From an uncultured Planctomycetaceae bacterium (GTDB lineage: Bacteria > Planctomycetota > Planctomycetia > Pirellulales > Thermoguttaceae): 50,669 bases of DNA. The stretch is taken from assembly GCA_946408825.1 (NCBI GenBank), contig CAMJTU010000030.1:1-50669 (forward strand), in the 5' to 3' direction. The translations under genes and the position numbers were made by a program. Of the stretch, positions 33,170 through 42,140 are shown piece by piece (within the stretch, counting starts at the first letter, position 1; every line of letters starts with the position of its first letter). The notes under the pieces were generated by a model. The model was not told where the DNA came from, ran no database searches, and saw nothing but the letters and a program-made list of their open reading frames with translations.

Positions 33170-35245
33170 ATGAAAGCTTTAAGAACTGTCTCTATGACTT
33201 GTGCAACGCTCCTTTTAGCGGTTGTTGCTTGTGCTTCCGACGTAGCGATAACCTGCGTTGATCGTCCTCTTGACTCGACAAACAACGCTCACTACCTCGC
33301 CAACCGAGCCCCTCTTGAACCCTCCCCTTTTCTTAAGCTTCCCCTTGGATCCATTAAAGCAAACGGCTGGCTTGGTCGCTATCTTGAGCTTCAACGCGAC
33401 GGGCTTTCCGGAAAACTCGGCGAACTGAGCAAGTGGCTTGAAAAAAAAGATAACGCTTGGCTTCGCAAAGGCGGTAAATACGGTTGGGAAGAACTCCCTT
33501 ATTGGCTCCGCGGATATGTCGATCTTGCTTATCTTCTTGAGGATAAGGACATGATCGCCGAGGCGCAGATTTGGATCGACGCGATTTTTGAAAGTCAACG
33601 CGAAGACGGATATTTCGGTCCGGCTGATCCTGATCAGGAAAAAGGATGCGACCTCTGGCCGAACATGCTGGTTCTTTTTCTCATGCAGTCCTATTATGAA
33701 TATACGGGCGATGAACGTGTTATATCGTTCATGTCAAGATATTTCGATTGGATCGCGTTATATCCTGAAAATAAATTTTTGAAAACCTATTGGGAAAACA
33801 GCCGTGCTGGCGACATGCTCTATAGCTGTCTTTGGCTCTATAATCTTACCGGCGACGACACGCTTCTTGCCGTCGCGAAAAAGATCAATGCAAATACCGC
33901 AAATTGGAAACAGGAATCCACCCTTCCTAACTGGCATAACGTCAATATTGCCCAGTGTTTCCGCCAACCAGCAATATGGTGGATGGTCTCAAAAAACGAC
34001 GCGGATAAGTTTGCCACATACAATAATTTCTGGCTTATTCGTGCATGTTACGGGCAAGTTCCTGGCGGCATGTGGGGAGGCGATGAGAACTCACGAGTCG
34101 GTTATATCGATCCGCGTCAAGGAGTCGAGACGTGCGGAATTTTCGAACAGATGACAAGCGACATGATACTTTTCCGAATCACTGGCGACCTTTCTTGGGT
34201 CGATCATGCTGAAGACGTCGCTTTCAACACTGCGCCCGCTGCTGTTATGCCAAATTTTAAAGCGTTACGTTACATCACGTGCCCTAATCAACCTATTTCT
34301 GATTCCAATAATCACAGCCCTGGAATTGACAACGCCGGTCCCTTTATGGCAATGAATCCGTTCAGCAGTCGCTGTTGTCAACACAATCACACCCATGGTT
34401 GGCCCTACTATATCGAAAATCTTTGGACGGCAACGCCAGACGGCGGTCTCGCTGCGACGCTCTATGGCGCCTCCGAAGTCAGTGCAAAAGTCGGCGAAGG
34501 CGAAGGCAATAACGTCTCTGTTGTCGAAACGACGAACTATCCTTTCGACGACAATATTCGATTTACGATTTCTTTGCTTGATAAGAACGAAAATGTCAGT
34601 TTCCCGTTGTACATTCGCGTGCCGAAGTGGAGTGGAAAAGTCGCGTTAACGGTTAACGGCGAAACGATTTCGTTTGATGATAAAAATGTTCCACGACCGC
34701 AACAATGGATTCGCGTTGAGAATTCGTGGAGAAACGGCGATGAAGTTGTTGTTTCTTTCCCTTCGAGCGCTTCTTTTCGTAAGTGGGATCAAAACAAAGG
34801 TTGCGTAAGCATTGATTATGGGCCTCTCACTTATTCGCTCAAGATAAAGGAAAATTATGTTGTAACTGACGGTCGTAAGAACGCGATGGGGGATTCTGGG
34901 TGGCAAGAAAGCGCTAGACAAGAGGATTGGCCCTCTTACGACATCCTTCCTGCCTCTGATTGGAACTTTGGACTTCTAGATCCAGCAAAACTAGATCTTT
35001 CCCAGATCAAACTTATTAAACGAGATTGGCCAAAGGACAACTTCCCTTGGACGACAGATGCCGTTCCCTATTCGATCAAATTCCCTGGAAAGCAAATCCC
35101 TTCGTGGAAGATTGACGAGTACGGTCTCTGCGCTCCTGTTCCTTTTAGTCCCGCCTCCACAGAAGCTCCCCTTCAAGAACTGGAACTCATTCCGATGGGC
35201 GCGGCGCGTCTAAGAATCTCCGCGTTTCCAACAGTCGAAAGATGA
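33170..35245 (+). CDS. Secreted GH127-type beta-L-arabinofuranosidase-like enzyme (DUF1680)
   Basis: 691 residues. The signal peptide is followed by an (alpha/alpha)6 barrel: LGSIKANGWLGRYLELQRDG, EELPYWLRGYVDLAYLLED and DGYFGP. The residues that form the zinc-thiolate site in GH127 are present: Glu320-Thr-Cys322 in VETCGIFEQM, and Cys402-Cys403 in SSRCCQHNHTHGWP, which match E338/C340 and the C417/C418 pair of the Bifidobacterium enzyme. A C-terminal beta domain follows (FPLYIRVPKWSGKVALTVNG). The likely role is release of L-arabinofuranose; related GH families act on other sugars, so the substrate is only probable. It is the last gene of the plus-strand cluster and has a strong terminator. 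Confidence 0.9.
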   Translation: MKALRTVSMTCATLLLAVVACASDVAITCVDRPLDSTNNAHYLANRAPLEPSPFLKLPLGSIKANGWLGRYLELQRDGLSGKLGELSKWLEKKDNAWLRKGGKYGWEELPYWLRGYVDLAYLLEDKDMIAEAQIWIDAIFESQREDGYFGPADPDQEKGCDLWPNMLVLFLMQSYYEYTGDERVISFMSRYFDWIALYPENKFLKTYWENSRAGDMLYSCLWLYNLTGDDTLLAVAKKINANTANWKQESTLPNWHNVNIAQCFRQPAIWWMVSKNDADKFATYNNFWLIRACYGQVPGGMWGGDENSRVGYIDPRQGVETCGIFEQMTSDMILFRITGDLSWVDHAEDVAFNTAPAAVMPNFKALRYITCPNQPISDSNNHSPGIDNAGPFMAMNPFSSRCCQHNHTHGWPYYIENLWTATPDGGLAATLYGASEVSAKVGEGEGNNVSVVETTNYPFDDNIRFTISLLDKNENVSFPLYIRVPKWSGKVALTVNGETISFDDKNVPRPQQWIRVENSWRNGDEVVVSFPSSASFRKWDQNKGCVSIDYGPLTYSLKIKENYVVTDGRKNAMGDSGWQESARQEDWPSYDILPASDWNFGLLDPAKLDLSQIKLIKRDWPKDNFPWTTDAVPYSIKFPGKQIPSWKIDEYGLCAPVPFSPASTEAPLQELELIPMGAARLRISAFPTVER

Positions 35246-35315
35246 TTTACTTACCGTGTTTTCTAAAGCTACGAGTTATATGTTAACCGAGTGAATTCTG
35301 GTCTTTCAACGAAAA

Positions 35316-35353
35316 AACAGGGACTGCGTCTTTCAAAGATCGCAGTCCCTGTT
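35316..35353. terminator. Bidirectional terminator between the GH127 and SUMF1 genes
   Basis: Perfect 13-base stem AACAGGGACTGCG/CGCAGTCCCTGTT (35316-35328 with 35341-35353) with a 12-base loop. On minus it is followed by TTTTTTC, so it ends the convergent SUMF1 transcript well; on plus the tail CATTTATT is weaker. Confidence 0.88.
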
Positions 35354-35392
35354 CATTTATTATTTCTTTTTAAACTCGCGCCTCAATTTGTT

Positions 35393-36181
35393 TCAACGAG
35401 AGCGTTCTTCTATAATCGCGACACGAAGTCCACAATTGTCGCCCCGGTACGTTGAAAGAAAATTAAAGCGACTCGCTGAACGACAATTCTCAGCGACGCT
35501 ACGCCAACTACCGCCTCGAGCGACATGTTCTATCCCCGTTGGGGGACCAAGTGGATTTGTGTTACTCTCCAAATCGTAGTCAGCGTAAAAATCTAAAGTC
35601 CATTCGCAGACATTCCCACTCATGTCGAAAAAACCCCAAGGATTGGGAGGATAACTACCAACTTCGGAAGTGGTTCTGCTCGGCTTTTGGGAGCGCGAGA
35701 CTCCATCTGACGACTTTACGACGCTGGTTTTACCGAAATTTCCCTCTCGGCCAGATACGTTTTCTCCCCAGTAATAAGGCGTCGTCGTTCCGGCACGACA
35801 CGCATATTCCCATTGTGCCTCTGTAGGAAAAGAATAACGCCAATTTGGACCTAGAAAAGAAGATAATTCCAGACGGTACTCGTCTGAATTAATCGCTTCA
35901 ATAAAACTGGCGCAGTCAAGCCAACTAACCGATTCGACGGGAGCTTTCTTACTGTCGGAATACTTGCTAGGGTTCCCTCCTGAAACTGCACGCCACTCAG
36001 CTTGTGTCGTTGGATAAAGACTCAGGTAAAAACGGGTCGAGATCACAACAGACCGCGCAGATTCGTCGGCAAAACGGCGTGATTCAGTTTTGGGACTCCC
36101 CATTTGAAAAGCGCCTGGCTGGACAAGTCGAAATTTCATGCCAAGCGCGTTAATCCACAATTCTGGAGTGTCGTCTATCAA
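35393..36181 (-). CDS. SUMF1 / formylglycine-generating-enzyme-like protein
   Basis: 262 residues with a full FGE-sulfatase fold: FRLVQPGAFQMGSP, PTTQAEWRAVSGGNPSKYSD, APVESVSWLDCASFIEAIN, YSFPTEAQWEYACRAGTTTP, WGFFDMSGNVCEWTLDFYAD, HVARGGSWRS and NCRSASRF ... DNCGLRVA. No signal peptide is seen. The copper-binding Cys pair of true FGE is not evident, so a non-catalytic or C-type-lectin-like binding role is possible. The only start with a good ribosome site is a TTG at 36181 (AGAGG 8 bases upstream); an in-frame stop lies 5 codons before it. It follows the surface-protein gene after 24 bases, so the two are co-transcribed. Confidence 0.85.
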   Translation of the reverse strand: MIDDTPELWINALGMKFRLVQPGAFQMGSPKTESRRFADESARSVVISTRFYLSLYPTTQAEWRAVSGGNPSKYSDSKKAPVESVSWLDCASFIEAINSDEYRLELSSFLGPNWRYSFPTEAQWEYACRAGTTTPYYWGENVSGREGNFGKTSVVKSSDGVSRSQKPSRTTSEVGSYPPNPWGFFDMSGNVCEWTLDFYADYDLESNTNPLGPPTGIEHVARGGSWRSVAENCRSASRFNFLSTYRGDNCGLRVAIIEERSR

Positions 36182-36205
36182 CTTCAGAGCCTCTCAGAAT
36201 AATAA

Positions 36206-39200
36206 TCAACAAAAAAGATTACCCTTCTTAGTATAAATTTCATATTCTAATGGGTCGTCCCATATAAAATCTAATATGCTGTCTTCGTCGTCTTGGCGGT
36301 TTTGTCGAAAACCAGAAATACCGTGCTGTTTGTTAACCCAACGAGATTCAGCAAGAACGTTCTCAGCCAGATTCGTGAAAACATCGTCGTCAACGTCAAG
36401 AGAATCGATTGAATCGGCGTCAGACAACGACAAGTTTTCTTCAAAATTTTTATCTCTACAAGGAAGTGAGTTGGAAAAAAGCTCCAGTGGAAGAAGGTCA
36501 AGCGAGGAGCCAGACGTTGCAACAAACTTCCAAGAAGGAACGGTCAGTTCCCAACCTGAAACAGAGTCGACGACAACGACTTGGTCTCCGTCTACATAGT
36601 AGCTGTATTCCTCAGGAAGCGAGAGGATAAAGTCGTCGGCAACAAAGGGATGAACGCCTGAAATAGCAAGACTTTTGGCTCTATTAATCAAAGTAGTTCG
36701 AGCCGAACTTTGATCGTAAGTTTCGAGACTGCCGACCGTCGCATTAAGACGTACGCCAACCGATCCGTTATCGTTCAAAAGAACCGAACCGATAGTAGAA
36801 GTCGGAGCTAACACGGATTTTTCAACCCCGATAACAGTACGCGTATAAGGAGCGGAAACCTCGTCCTCCAATTCATCAGAGAACGTCATATCGTAAGTTC
36901 CCGTAGTTATCGAGGATCCGGACGCCAATACGACCTTCACATCGTCGCCAGAATCCTCGGCGATGTATTCGTCCTCCCCGCCCATATTAAAGACAACAAA
37001 TGATTTAGAGAAATTGAACGCAGTTGCGGTAAATCCGCCGCCGTTCATCGTTATCGAATTGTTATCCGTAACGAGTTGATCGTTTTCCATCGAGTCGACA
37101 AAATAAGCGAAGTCGTCTCCGCCCAGTCCGTCTATAGTGAGTTTATTCACTCCGTTAAAAGTGTACGTTCGTCCTTCCGAAGTTTGGAAAAATCCAGATC
37201 CGCCAGAATAATACAAATAATCGTAACCAGGAGTACCGTAAAGTGTTAATTCCTCATTCTCATCAGATCCAGTCGTCACATAGGATGCAAAGCCAGAAAT
37301 TGAGAGGGAAAGATCGCCCATAACAAGCGAGAAATCGTCGTCAGACTCCAAAAAAGAATTTACCGATTGGGGACGAAGATCGGTCATAAATTCAACTTCT
37401 GGGAGTTCAGTTTTGAGCGATACTTCGTTCCAAAAATTGCTGTCGAAACTCCACGTCAGATCACCGACCGACATTTCAAGCGAATCGTCAGCCCACATCA
37501 GTTCCACAAGCGATTCCGCTGAGTTCTCAAGAAGCGGATCGACAAGAACCACGTTTTCTTCAGAAATTTCTAAAAGTTTTGCGTGAATATGAGCGAGGTC
37601 AGATGTTGATTCTACGACGATCCAATATTCAACGCTGGGATCAGCAAACCATTGCGCACGCCCTCCGTCCATGCCAACAGTCGATACGGCAATTACCTCC
37701 GATTCAAGGGAATTTTCATGCACGGTAATCGTCGTTCCCGCCGGCGCCCCGAGGGCCTCCGCGTTCCAAGAAAAGAAACCGCTTGTTTCAGGGGTAACGG
37801 TAAATACATATCGTCTATTGCCGGCGTCGGTTGAAAGCGCGTTTGCCAAGGAGTATTCGTTCGTAGTCCCAACAACAATGGGAGAATCGTCGTCGTAAAT
37901 AACCCCCTTCGCCAAAGAGTCTTCATTGGTGAGGAACGCATTTTCAACTTCGACAATCTTCAAGTAGAAAAAGGTAAACGGGTTTTCAAAGTCTCCTTCG
38001 ACGACATGAAGCCCTTCTGGTTTCAAAGCGTCAAAATTACCATTGACATAACACTCTATTACTGCGCTGGTTTCGCCCGGTGCAATCGTGATCGGATCGC
38101 CCTTTGAAATAACGTAATCGAGTCCTTCTAAAGCCGAACCTCCACCCTGTGTTTCAAAATTAAATGAAACCTCCAATCTTGCCGGCGAATCAAGTTCAAC
38201 GACAAACGTTGCGATTTGAGCCCCCTCGTCCCCTTCATAAATTTCCATGTCATGAACGGTCAAATTGGGGAGATTCGTTGGTTTGACTGAAATATTTAAA
38301 GACGCGTCTTCACTCCAGTATATCCCGTCGTAAACAGAAATAAGAATATTGCGAAGCGACGTGAGATCACAGGTCTCGCTTGTGTTGGAATAAGTGAGAG
38401 AGGAGATCACTTGTTCGTATTCAGCAAGGGTTCCTGTTCCAGAAATTGTAATCGCTCCCAATTGATCGTCAAATGTAGCGGTCAACTCTGTTCCTGATAC
38501 AGAAACGTCAAGCGTTTCAGCATCGCCGTCCGGACGATTGTCAAATCGTATCTTGGCGCCATAAAGAAACGTCGAATCTAAGTCGACGATTGAAATGCTA
38601 GAATCAGCTAAAACGTCTGTGGGTTCGTCCGCCCCTTCAACGAAAACAACGTCCAAATCTACGCCATCTCCATCGGAACCGTTTAAGTCGACAACAGGAG
38701 GAGTTGATCCGACCTCGTCCGTCCTAAAATCAAGCTTGGCGTTAACGCCGTCGCTGATTGTTACGCTCTTTGTAACAGAAGATGAGAAACCATCGCCAGA
38801 AATGGTAACGTTATACGAACCATTTAGGAGGAAAATCTGATACCCGCCTGAATCCCATGATTCGATTGTTACTGATTGCGCCCCACTTCCATCTTGAAGC
38901 TCGATTTTGACAGAAACATTCCCAAGTCCTTCGCCAACATCATAAAAAAAATCAGAGTCTTTGTCGTCGTAAACCACCCCAAGTAAGTATGCGCCGTCAG
39001 TGCGAACCCCCTCTGTACTCGAGCCGAAGTCGCAAGTAACGACGTATGGTCCGATGCTTTTAGACGTCTGCATAATCGAGACGCCAATCTCAGAGTAGGC
39101 TGCGTTTACCATCGCGTCGAGATGCTCATGCGTAGGAACTCCCCAATCTACGGCAAAGGCCGCGAGCATGTAAGACGCGACAGAATAATCGCCGTTGGCG

Positions 39201-39913
39201 CTAAAACAACCGCCAATATTTTCGCTAATAGCCAAAGAACCGTCAGCTTCGATTCCAGATTCAAATCCAGCCTTAGAGACGCGGACCGCAAGCGAATCTT
39301 CCCCTGAACATTTATGACTGACGTCGTTCCTTGCTTTCATGTAGGACGAATGTGAGCTGGCAGCAGATTCGAGATTAGTGTTGAAAGCTAAAGGGGCCTG
39401 AGCAGTCATGGCTGACCACATATCAAGAAAACTTTCAACCGAATCCTTAGGATACGAGTTTAGTTTAATAGCGTCATTTACCAGACTGTTGCGAGCAACA
39501 AGAGTATCGTCGTCGTAATAACTAAAGATTCGATCTAATTCCCCCTGGGGATCAGTTCTCAAGCGATTAATCTGCTCAAGCAATTCCTGTTCCTCGGCGG
39601 ATGGATCAACGTTGATAACAGGCGTATACCACTGAGACGATTCGATTTCCTCCACATCAAGCTCATTTCCATCAATCAACAAACTATCTTGCGCTCGCTG
39701 TTCAGAAGTACAAGATGAAAAAGTAATCTCCTCCTTAGACGTATCTACAGGCACATAAGCAATGTCGGGGGCCGAAGCACAAACGTCTTCTAACCCCGAT
39801 AAACCGCTCAGAAGCATGGGATCGACTGCGAGCAATGTCCTTGATTCGAGCGCTTCGAATTTCAGCCTACGGGACATGATCGTGTTCTTCGAATCAAAAT
39901 GTAGCTTCTTCAT
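36206..39913 (-). CDS. Large planctomycete-type surface protein with CAP and Calx-beta-like domains
   Basis: 1235 residues. The N-terminus (about 13-29, MSRRLKFEALESRTLLA) matches the LEPR-XLL (LExRxLL) sorting motif of planctomycetal extracellular proteins in place of a normal signal peptide. A CAP/SCP domain covers about 108-305: QELLEQINRLRTDPQGELDR, SSYMKARNDVSHKC, AISENIGGCF and VNAAYSEIGVSI. An SdrD/Cna-B-like repeat follows (YLLGVVYDDKDSDFFYDVGE), then a cadherin-like stretch, a Calx-beta-like region (IYEGDEGAQIATFVVELDSP) and a beta-rich C-terminus. The whole is Asp/Ser-rich and acidic, as secreted repeat proteins usually are. ATG at 39913; an alternative start is the ATG at 39877. 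It is first in a pair with the SUMF1 gene. Confidence 0.85.
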   Translation of the reverse strand: MKKLHFDSKNTIMSRRLKFEALESRTLLAVDPMLLSGLSGLEDVCASAPDIAYVPVDTSKEEITFSSCTSEQRAQDSLLIDGNELDVEEIESSQWYTPVINVDPSAEEQELLEQINRLRTDPQGELDRIFSYYDDDTLVARNSLVNDAIKLNSYPKDSVESFLDMWSAMTAQAPLAFNTNLESAASSHSSYMKARNDVSHKCSGEDSLAVRVSKAGFESGIEADGSLAISENIGGCFSANGDYSVASYMLAAFAVDWGVPTHEHLDAMVNAAYSEIGVSIMQTSKSIGPYVVTCDFGSSTEGVRTDGAYLLGVVYDDKDSDFFYDVGEGLGNVSVKIELQDGSGAQSVTIESWDSGGYQIFLLNGSYNVTISGDGFSSSVTKSVTISDGVNAKLDFRTDEVGSTPPVVDLNGSDGDGVDLDVVFVEGADEPTDVLADSSISIVDLDSTFLYGAKIRFDNRPDGDAETLDVSVSGTELTATFDDQLGAITISGTGTLAEYEQVISSLTYSNTSETCDLTSLRNILISVYDGIYWSEDASLNISVKPTNLPNLTVHDMEIYEGDEGAQIATFVVELDSPARLEVSFNFETQGGGSALEGLDYVISKGDPITIAPGETSAVIECYVNGNFDALKPEGLHVVEGDFENPFTFFYLKIVEVENAFLTNEDSLAKGVIYDDDSPIVVGTTNEYSLANALSTDAGNRRYVFTVTPETSGFFSWNAEALGAPAGTTITVHENSLESEVIAVSTVGMDGGRAQWFADPSVEYWIVVESTSDLAHIHAKLLEISEENVVLVDPLLENSAESLVELMWADDSLEMSVGDLTWSFDSNFWNEVSLKTELPEVEFMTDLRPQSVNSFLESDDDFSLVMGDLSLSISGFASYVTTGSDENEELTLYGTPGYDYLYYSGGSGFFQTSEGRTYTFNGVNKLTIDGLGGDDFAYFVDSMENDQLVTDNNSITMNGGGFTATAFNFSKSFVVFNMGGEDEYIAEDSGDDVKVVLASGSSITTGTYDMTFSDELEDEVSAPYTRTVIGVEKSVLAPTSTIGSVLLNDNGSVGVRLNATVGSLETYDQSSARTTLINRAKSLAISGVHPFVADDFILSLPEEYSYYVDGDQVVVVDSVSGWELTVPSWKFVATSGSSLDLLPLELFSNSLPCRDKNFEENLSLSDADSIDSLDVDDDVFTNLAENVLAESRWVNKQHGISGFRQNRQDDEDSILDFIWDDPLEYEIYTKKGNLFC

Positions 39914-40172
39914 AATACAATCCCCAACATCAACGAAAGTTCAGTATTCTGAAACACAAAACAACAGAACCTCGTCGTCGCTCGCCTACAAAAGACGCTT
40001 CGAGACCAGAGCCTCAGTAGATTAGAGAATCTCCGTGCATTTCATGTTCCAACAAAATCACGAAAACGTGGATTATTCCAATAAAACCGAAAAAGCCAGT
40101 TTTTGTTTGTTAAATCTTAGTATGAAAAAGTTGGCGTAATAATGAATAAAAAAGAAATCAGACGTCTAAAAA
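39914..40172. other. Intergenic region upstream of the surface-protein gene
   Basis: AT-rich, with no gene supported. The promoter of the surface-protein gene should lie here, but no clear pair of hexamers was found. The left arm of the inverted-repeat element begins at 40173. Confidence 0.4.
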
Positions 40173-40308
40173 GTGTAATTCCGATTCGCAATAATCAATG
40201 GAATCGCCCGTCGTCGCATTGTTTTTATCGTTGAATTAAATTGGTTCAACGATTTCGACAACAAAAAGGACAATAATCTATAAATTTATTACGAATCAGA
40301 AATTACAC
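40173..40308. repeat. 136-bp element bounded by imperfect inverted repeats
   Basis: The left arm (40173-40194) begins GTGTAATTCCGATTCG and the right arm (40286-40308) ends CGAATCAGAAATTACAC. They pair over about 22 bases with two or three mismatches and one bulge. Inside is a second perfect hairpin ATCGTTGAA/TTCAACGAT (40227-40235 with 40245-40253). Read on minus, the closing stem is followed by TTTTT, so the element can act as the branched terminator of the dipeptidase gene that ends at 40343. No target-site duplication is obvious. A miniature-transposon-like element is the alternative. Confidence 0.5.
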
Positions 40309-40342
40309 TCGACTTTGAAAAGAATAGCGCGATTGAAATTAC

Positions 40343-42025
40343 TCAATTATCGTCTTCATTTGGAAGAATGAACTGATCGCCCTTTTCGTTTACGACGCGA
40401 CGAAGCCATTCCACGGGATATCCAACATTCGGATAATTGCCTTCTTCATCTCGAGAATAGCCGTCGTTGAATCGAACAATAAGCGCGTTGGCCAACTCTT
40501 CCCAAGCGTCGCGAGCCTTCTCTACCTGCATTTCAGAGTAATCAGTGAGGAAATCAACGGCGAGTTTTTCATCGGTTTTCGCGAGTTCAACCGCAGTCTT
40601 TTCAACAGCAGGTTGGAGATTATAAAAATACGATTCAAGCCGTTCTTGCTCCGTTTTAATCATAGGAATCATTTCTTTATACCGGGGATAGGCATAATTT
40701 GCAACAAAATTAAACGTCCACCATCCAGCCTTTATGTCGAAGCGATTAATAGAACCTATACTTGTTGATTTCGGAACACGGTTCAAAGCAGCGTAAACAG
40801 GCGTGTAGCAAGTCGTATAGGTATCGTCCCATCCAAACCACACCAATCCGCCTACGACGTCTGGCAAACTCGCACGCGAAGTAGTTATGATAGAAAAGCA
40901 TGTCTGCTGAGTTGAAATCGGTCGTTCCCAGGCATACTTTTTACCGTCAACCTCCCAATACAGGGGACGGCAACGCATAGCATAGCCATACGGTCCAGAG
41001 TCAATTCCTTCTGACATATCGTACTCTGTCCCGTCGAAATGATCACGCATAAGGGCTGCAACGTCGGCAGTAGTGAGTTTATGATCTGGAGTAATAGACC
41101 ATGGATAAGGCCTAGCCCCTTCGACGCCTTGAGCATAATCCACGGAGAGGTTGAGAGAAGGCGCGGCACGGCGAAACATACTCCAAACGCGCTTCTCACA
41201 CACTCGACGATCTCGAACGCCATTAATCCCATAAACCCCGAAAAAGGAAAACGGAATCCCTGAATTAGGATCGTAAAGACCTCGGTCAATTGCAACCTGT
41301 TCGATGTTTTTCGAGTAAAAACAATTATCCGGATCATCCTTAGGAAAAACGCCTATCCGAGCAAGGTTCGCATGCGCGGTAATCTGACCGTCGGGAACAC
41401 GCATTGCAACCCAAACGCAACCTCGATTATCTTCAGCCGTTGAACCTGCGCCGCATATTTCGAAGATCCATGCCTCGTTTTTATCACATACGGAAATCGA
41501 TTCGCCCTCGTCGATGTAACCATATTCGTCAACGAGGCGTCCCATAAGTTCGACAGCTTCGCGAGCAGTAGACGCGCCCTGAAGCCCAGCTGTCATGAGT
41601 TCCGGATACATAAACTTGCCAACTTTATTAACAAGTTCTTCACGTCCGCCCCAAGTCGTTTCTCCCATCGCAACCTGGCAGTCGTTCATAATCCCTTGGA
41701 AACTCGAAATTACCGTTTCGCCGGTAAAACCGAATACCCTGTGTGTTTTCGTTCCTTCAGGAAAAACGTCGCTTCCGCCTAAGGGACGAGTAGTTCCATC
41801 TGACGCCTCGACAATAGCAAGACGACAAAAAAAACCCGCTGAGTCGGCAGTATAGGTAATCATGCAGGCGTTGTCAGCGGAAGCTCCCTTTGTTACGATC
41901 AAATTAGTACACGAAAAAACCGGCGACACGCTAAAACAAAGGAAAAAATAGGCGATAAAGACAACGCCAAGCACAACCGCATATTGGCTGGATTTTTGTA
42001 AATACAGTTTGTGGATTCGATTCAT
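40343..42025 (-). CDS. Secreted C69 family dipeptidase
   Basis: 560 residues. After a signal peptide (VVLGVVFIAYFFLCF core) the mature enzyme should begin at Cys39 in FSCTNLIVTKGASADN; C69/PepD dipeptidases are Ntn-hydrolases whose N-terminal Cys becomes the nucleophile. Further family elements are CQVAMGETTWGGR, YGYIDEGESISVCDKNEAWI, EICGAGST, VAMRVPDGQITAHANLARIG and YAMRCRPLYWEVDGKKYAWE. The length is typical of extended C69 members. It should cleave dipeptides in the periplasm. The promoter is at 42112-42140, and the 136-bp inverted-repeat element lies at its 3' end. Transcribed alone. Confidence 0.93.
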   Translation of the reverse strand: MNRIHKLYLQKSSQYAVVLGVVFIAYFFLCFSVSPVFSCTNLIVTKGASADNACMITYTADSAGFFCRLAIVEASDGTTRPLGGSDVFPEGTKTHRVFGFTGETVISSFQGIMNDCQVAMGETTWGGREELVNKVGKFMYPELMTAGLQGASTAREAVELMGRLVDEYGYIDEGESISVCDKNEAWIFEICGAGSTAEDNRGCVWVAMRVPDGQITAHANLARIGVFPKDDPDNCFYSKNIEQVAIDRGLYDPNSGIPFSFFGVYGINGVRDRRVCEKRVWSMFRRAAPSLNLSVDYAQGVEGARPYPWSITPDHKLTTADVAALMRDHFDGTEYDMSEGIDSGPYGYAMRCRPLYWEVDGKKYAWERPISTQQTCFSIITTSRASLPDVVGGLVWFGWDDTYTTCYTPVYAALNRVPKSTSIGSINRFDIKAGWWTFNFVANYAYPRYKEMIPMIKTEQERLESYFYNLQPAVEKTAVELAKTDEKLAVDFLTDYSEMQVEKARDAWEELANALIVRFNDGYSRDEEGNYPNVGYPVEWLRRVVNEKGDQFILPNEDDN

Positions 42026-42111
42026 CGTTATTCATTCCAATAGTGTGTTATGAAATACCAATCAAAACTGCCAGAGTATTCTGACTAGCAAAAGTCCGAC
42101 AGCTTACGCAC

Positions 42112-42140
42112 ATTCTAAGCTCCGCTTGAAGAGGCGTCAA
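42112..42140 (-). promoter_or_regulatory. Promoter of the C69 dipeptidase gene
   Basis: Minus strand: -35 TTGACG (42135-42140), 17-base spacer, -10 TAGAAT (42112-42117), about 80 bases upstream of the gene start. Confidence 0.7.

Noticed and set aside
40173..40308. Complete insertion sequence
   Set aside because: It is only 136 bases long, has no transposase and no clear target duplication, so it is reported as an inverted-repeat element.
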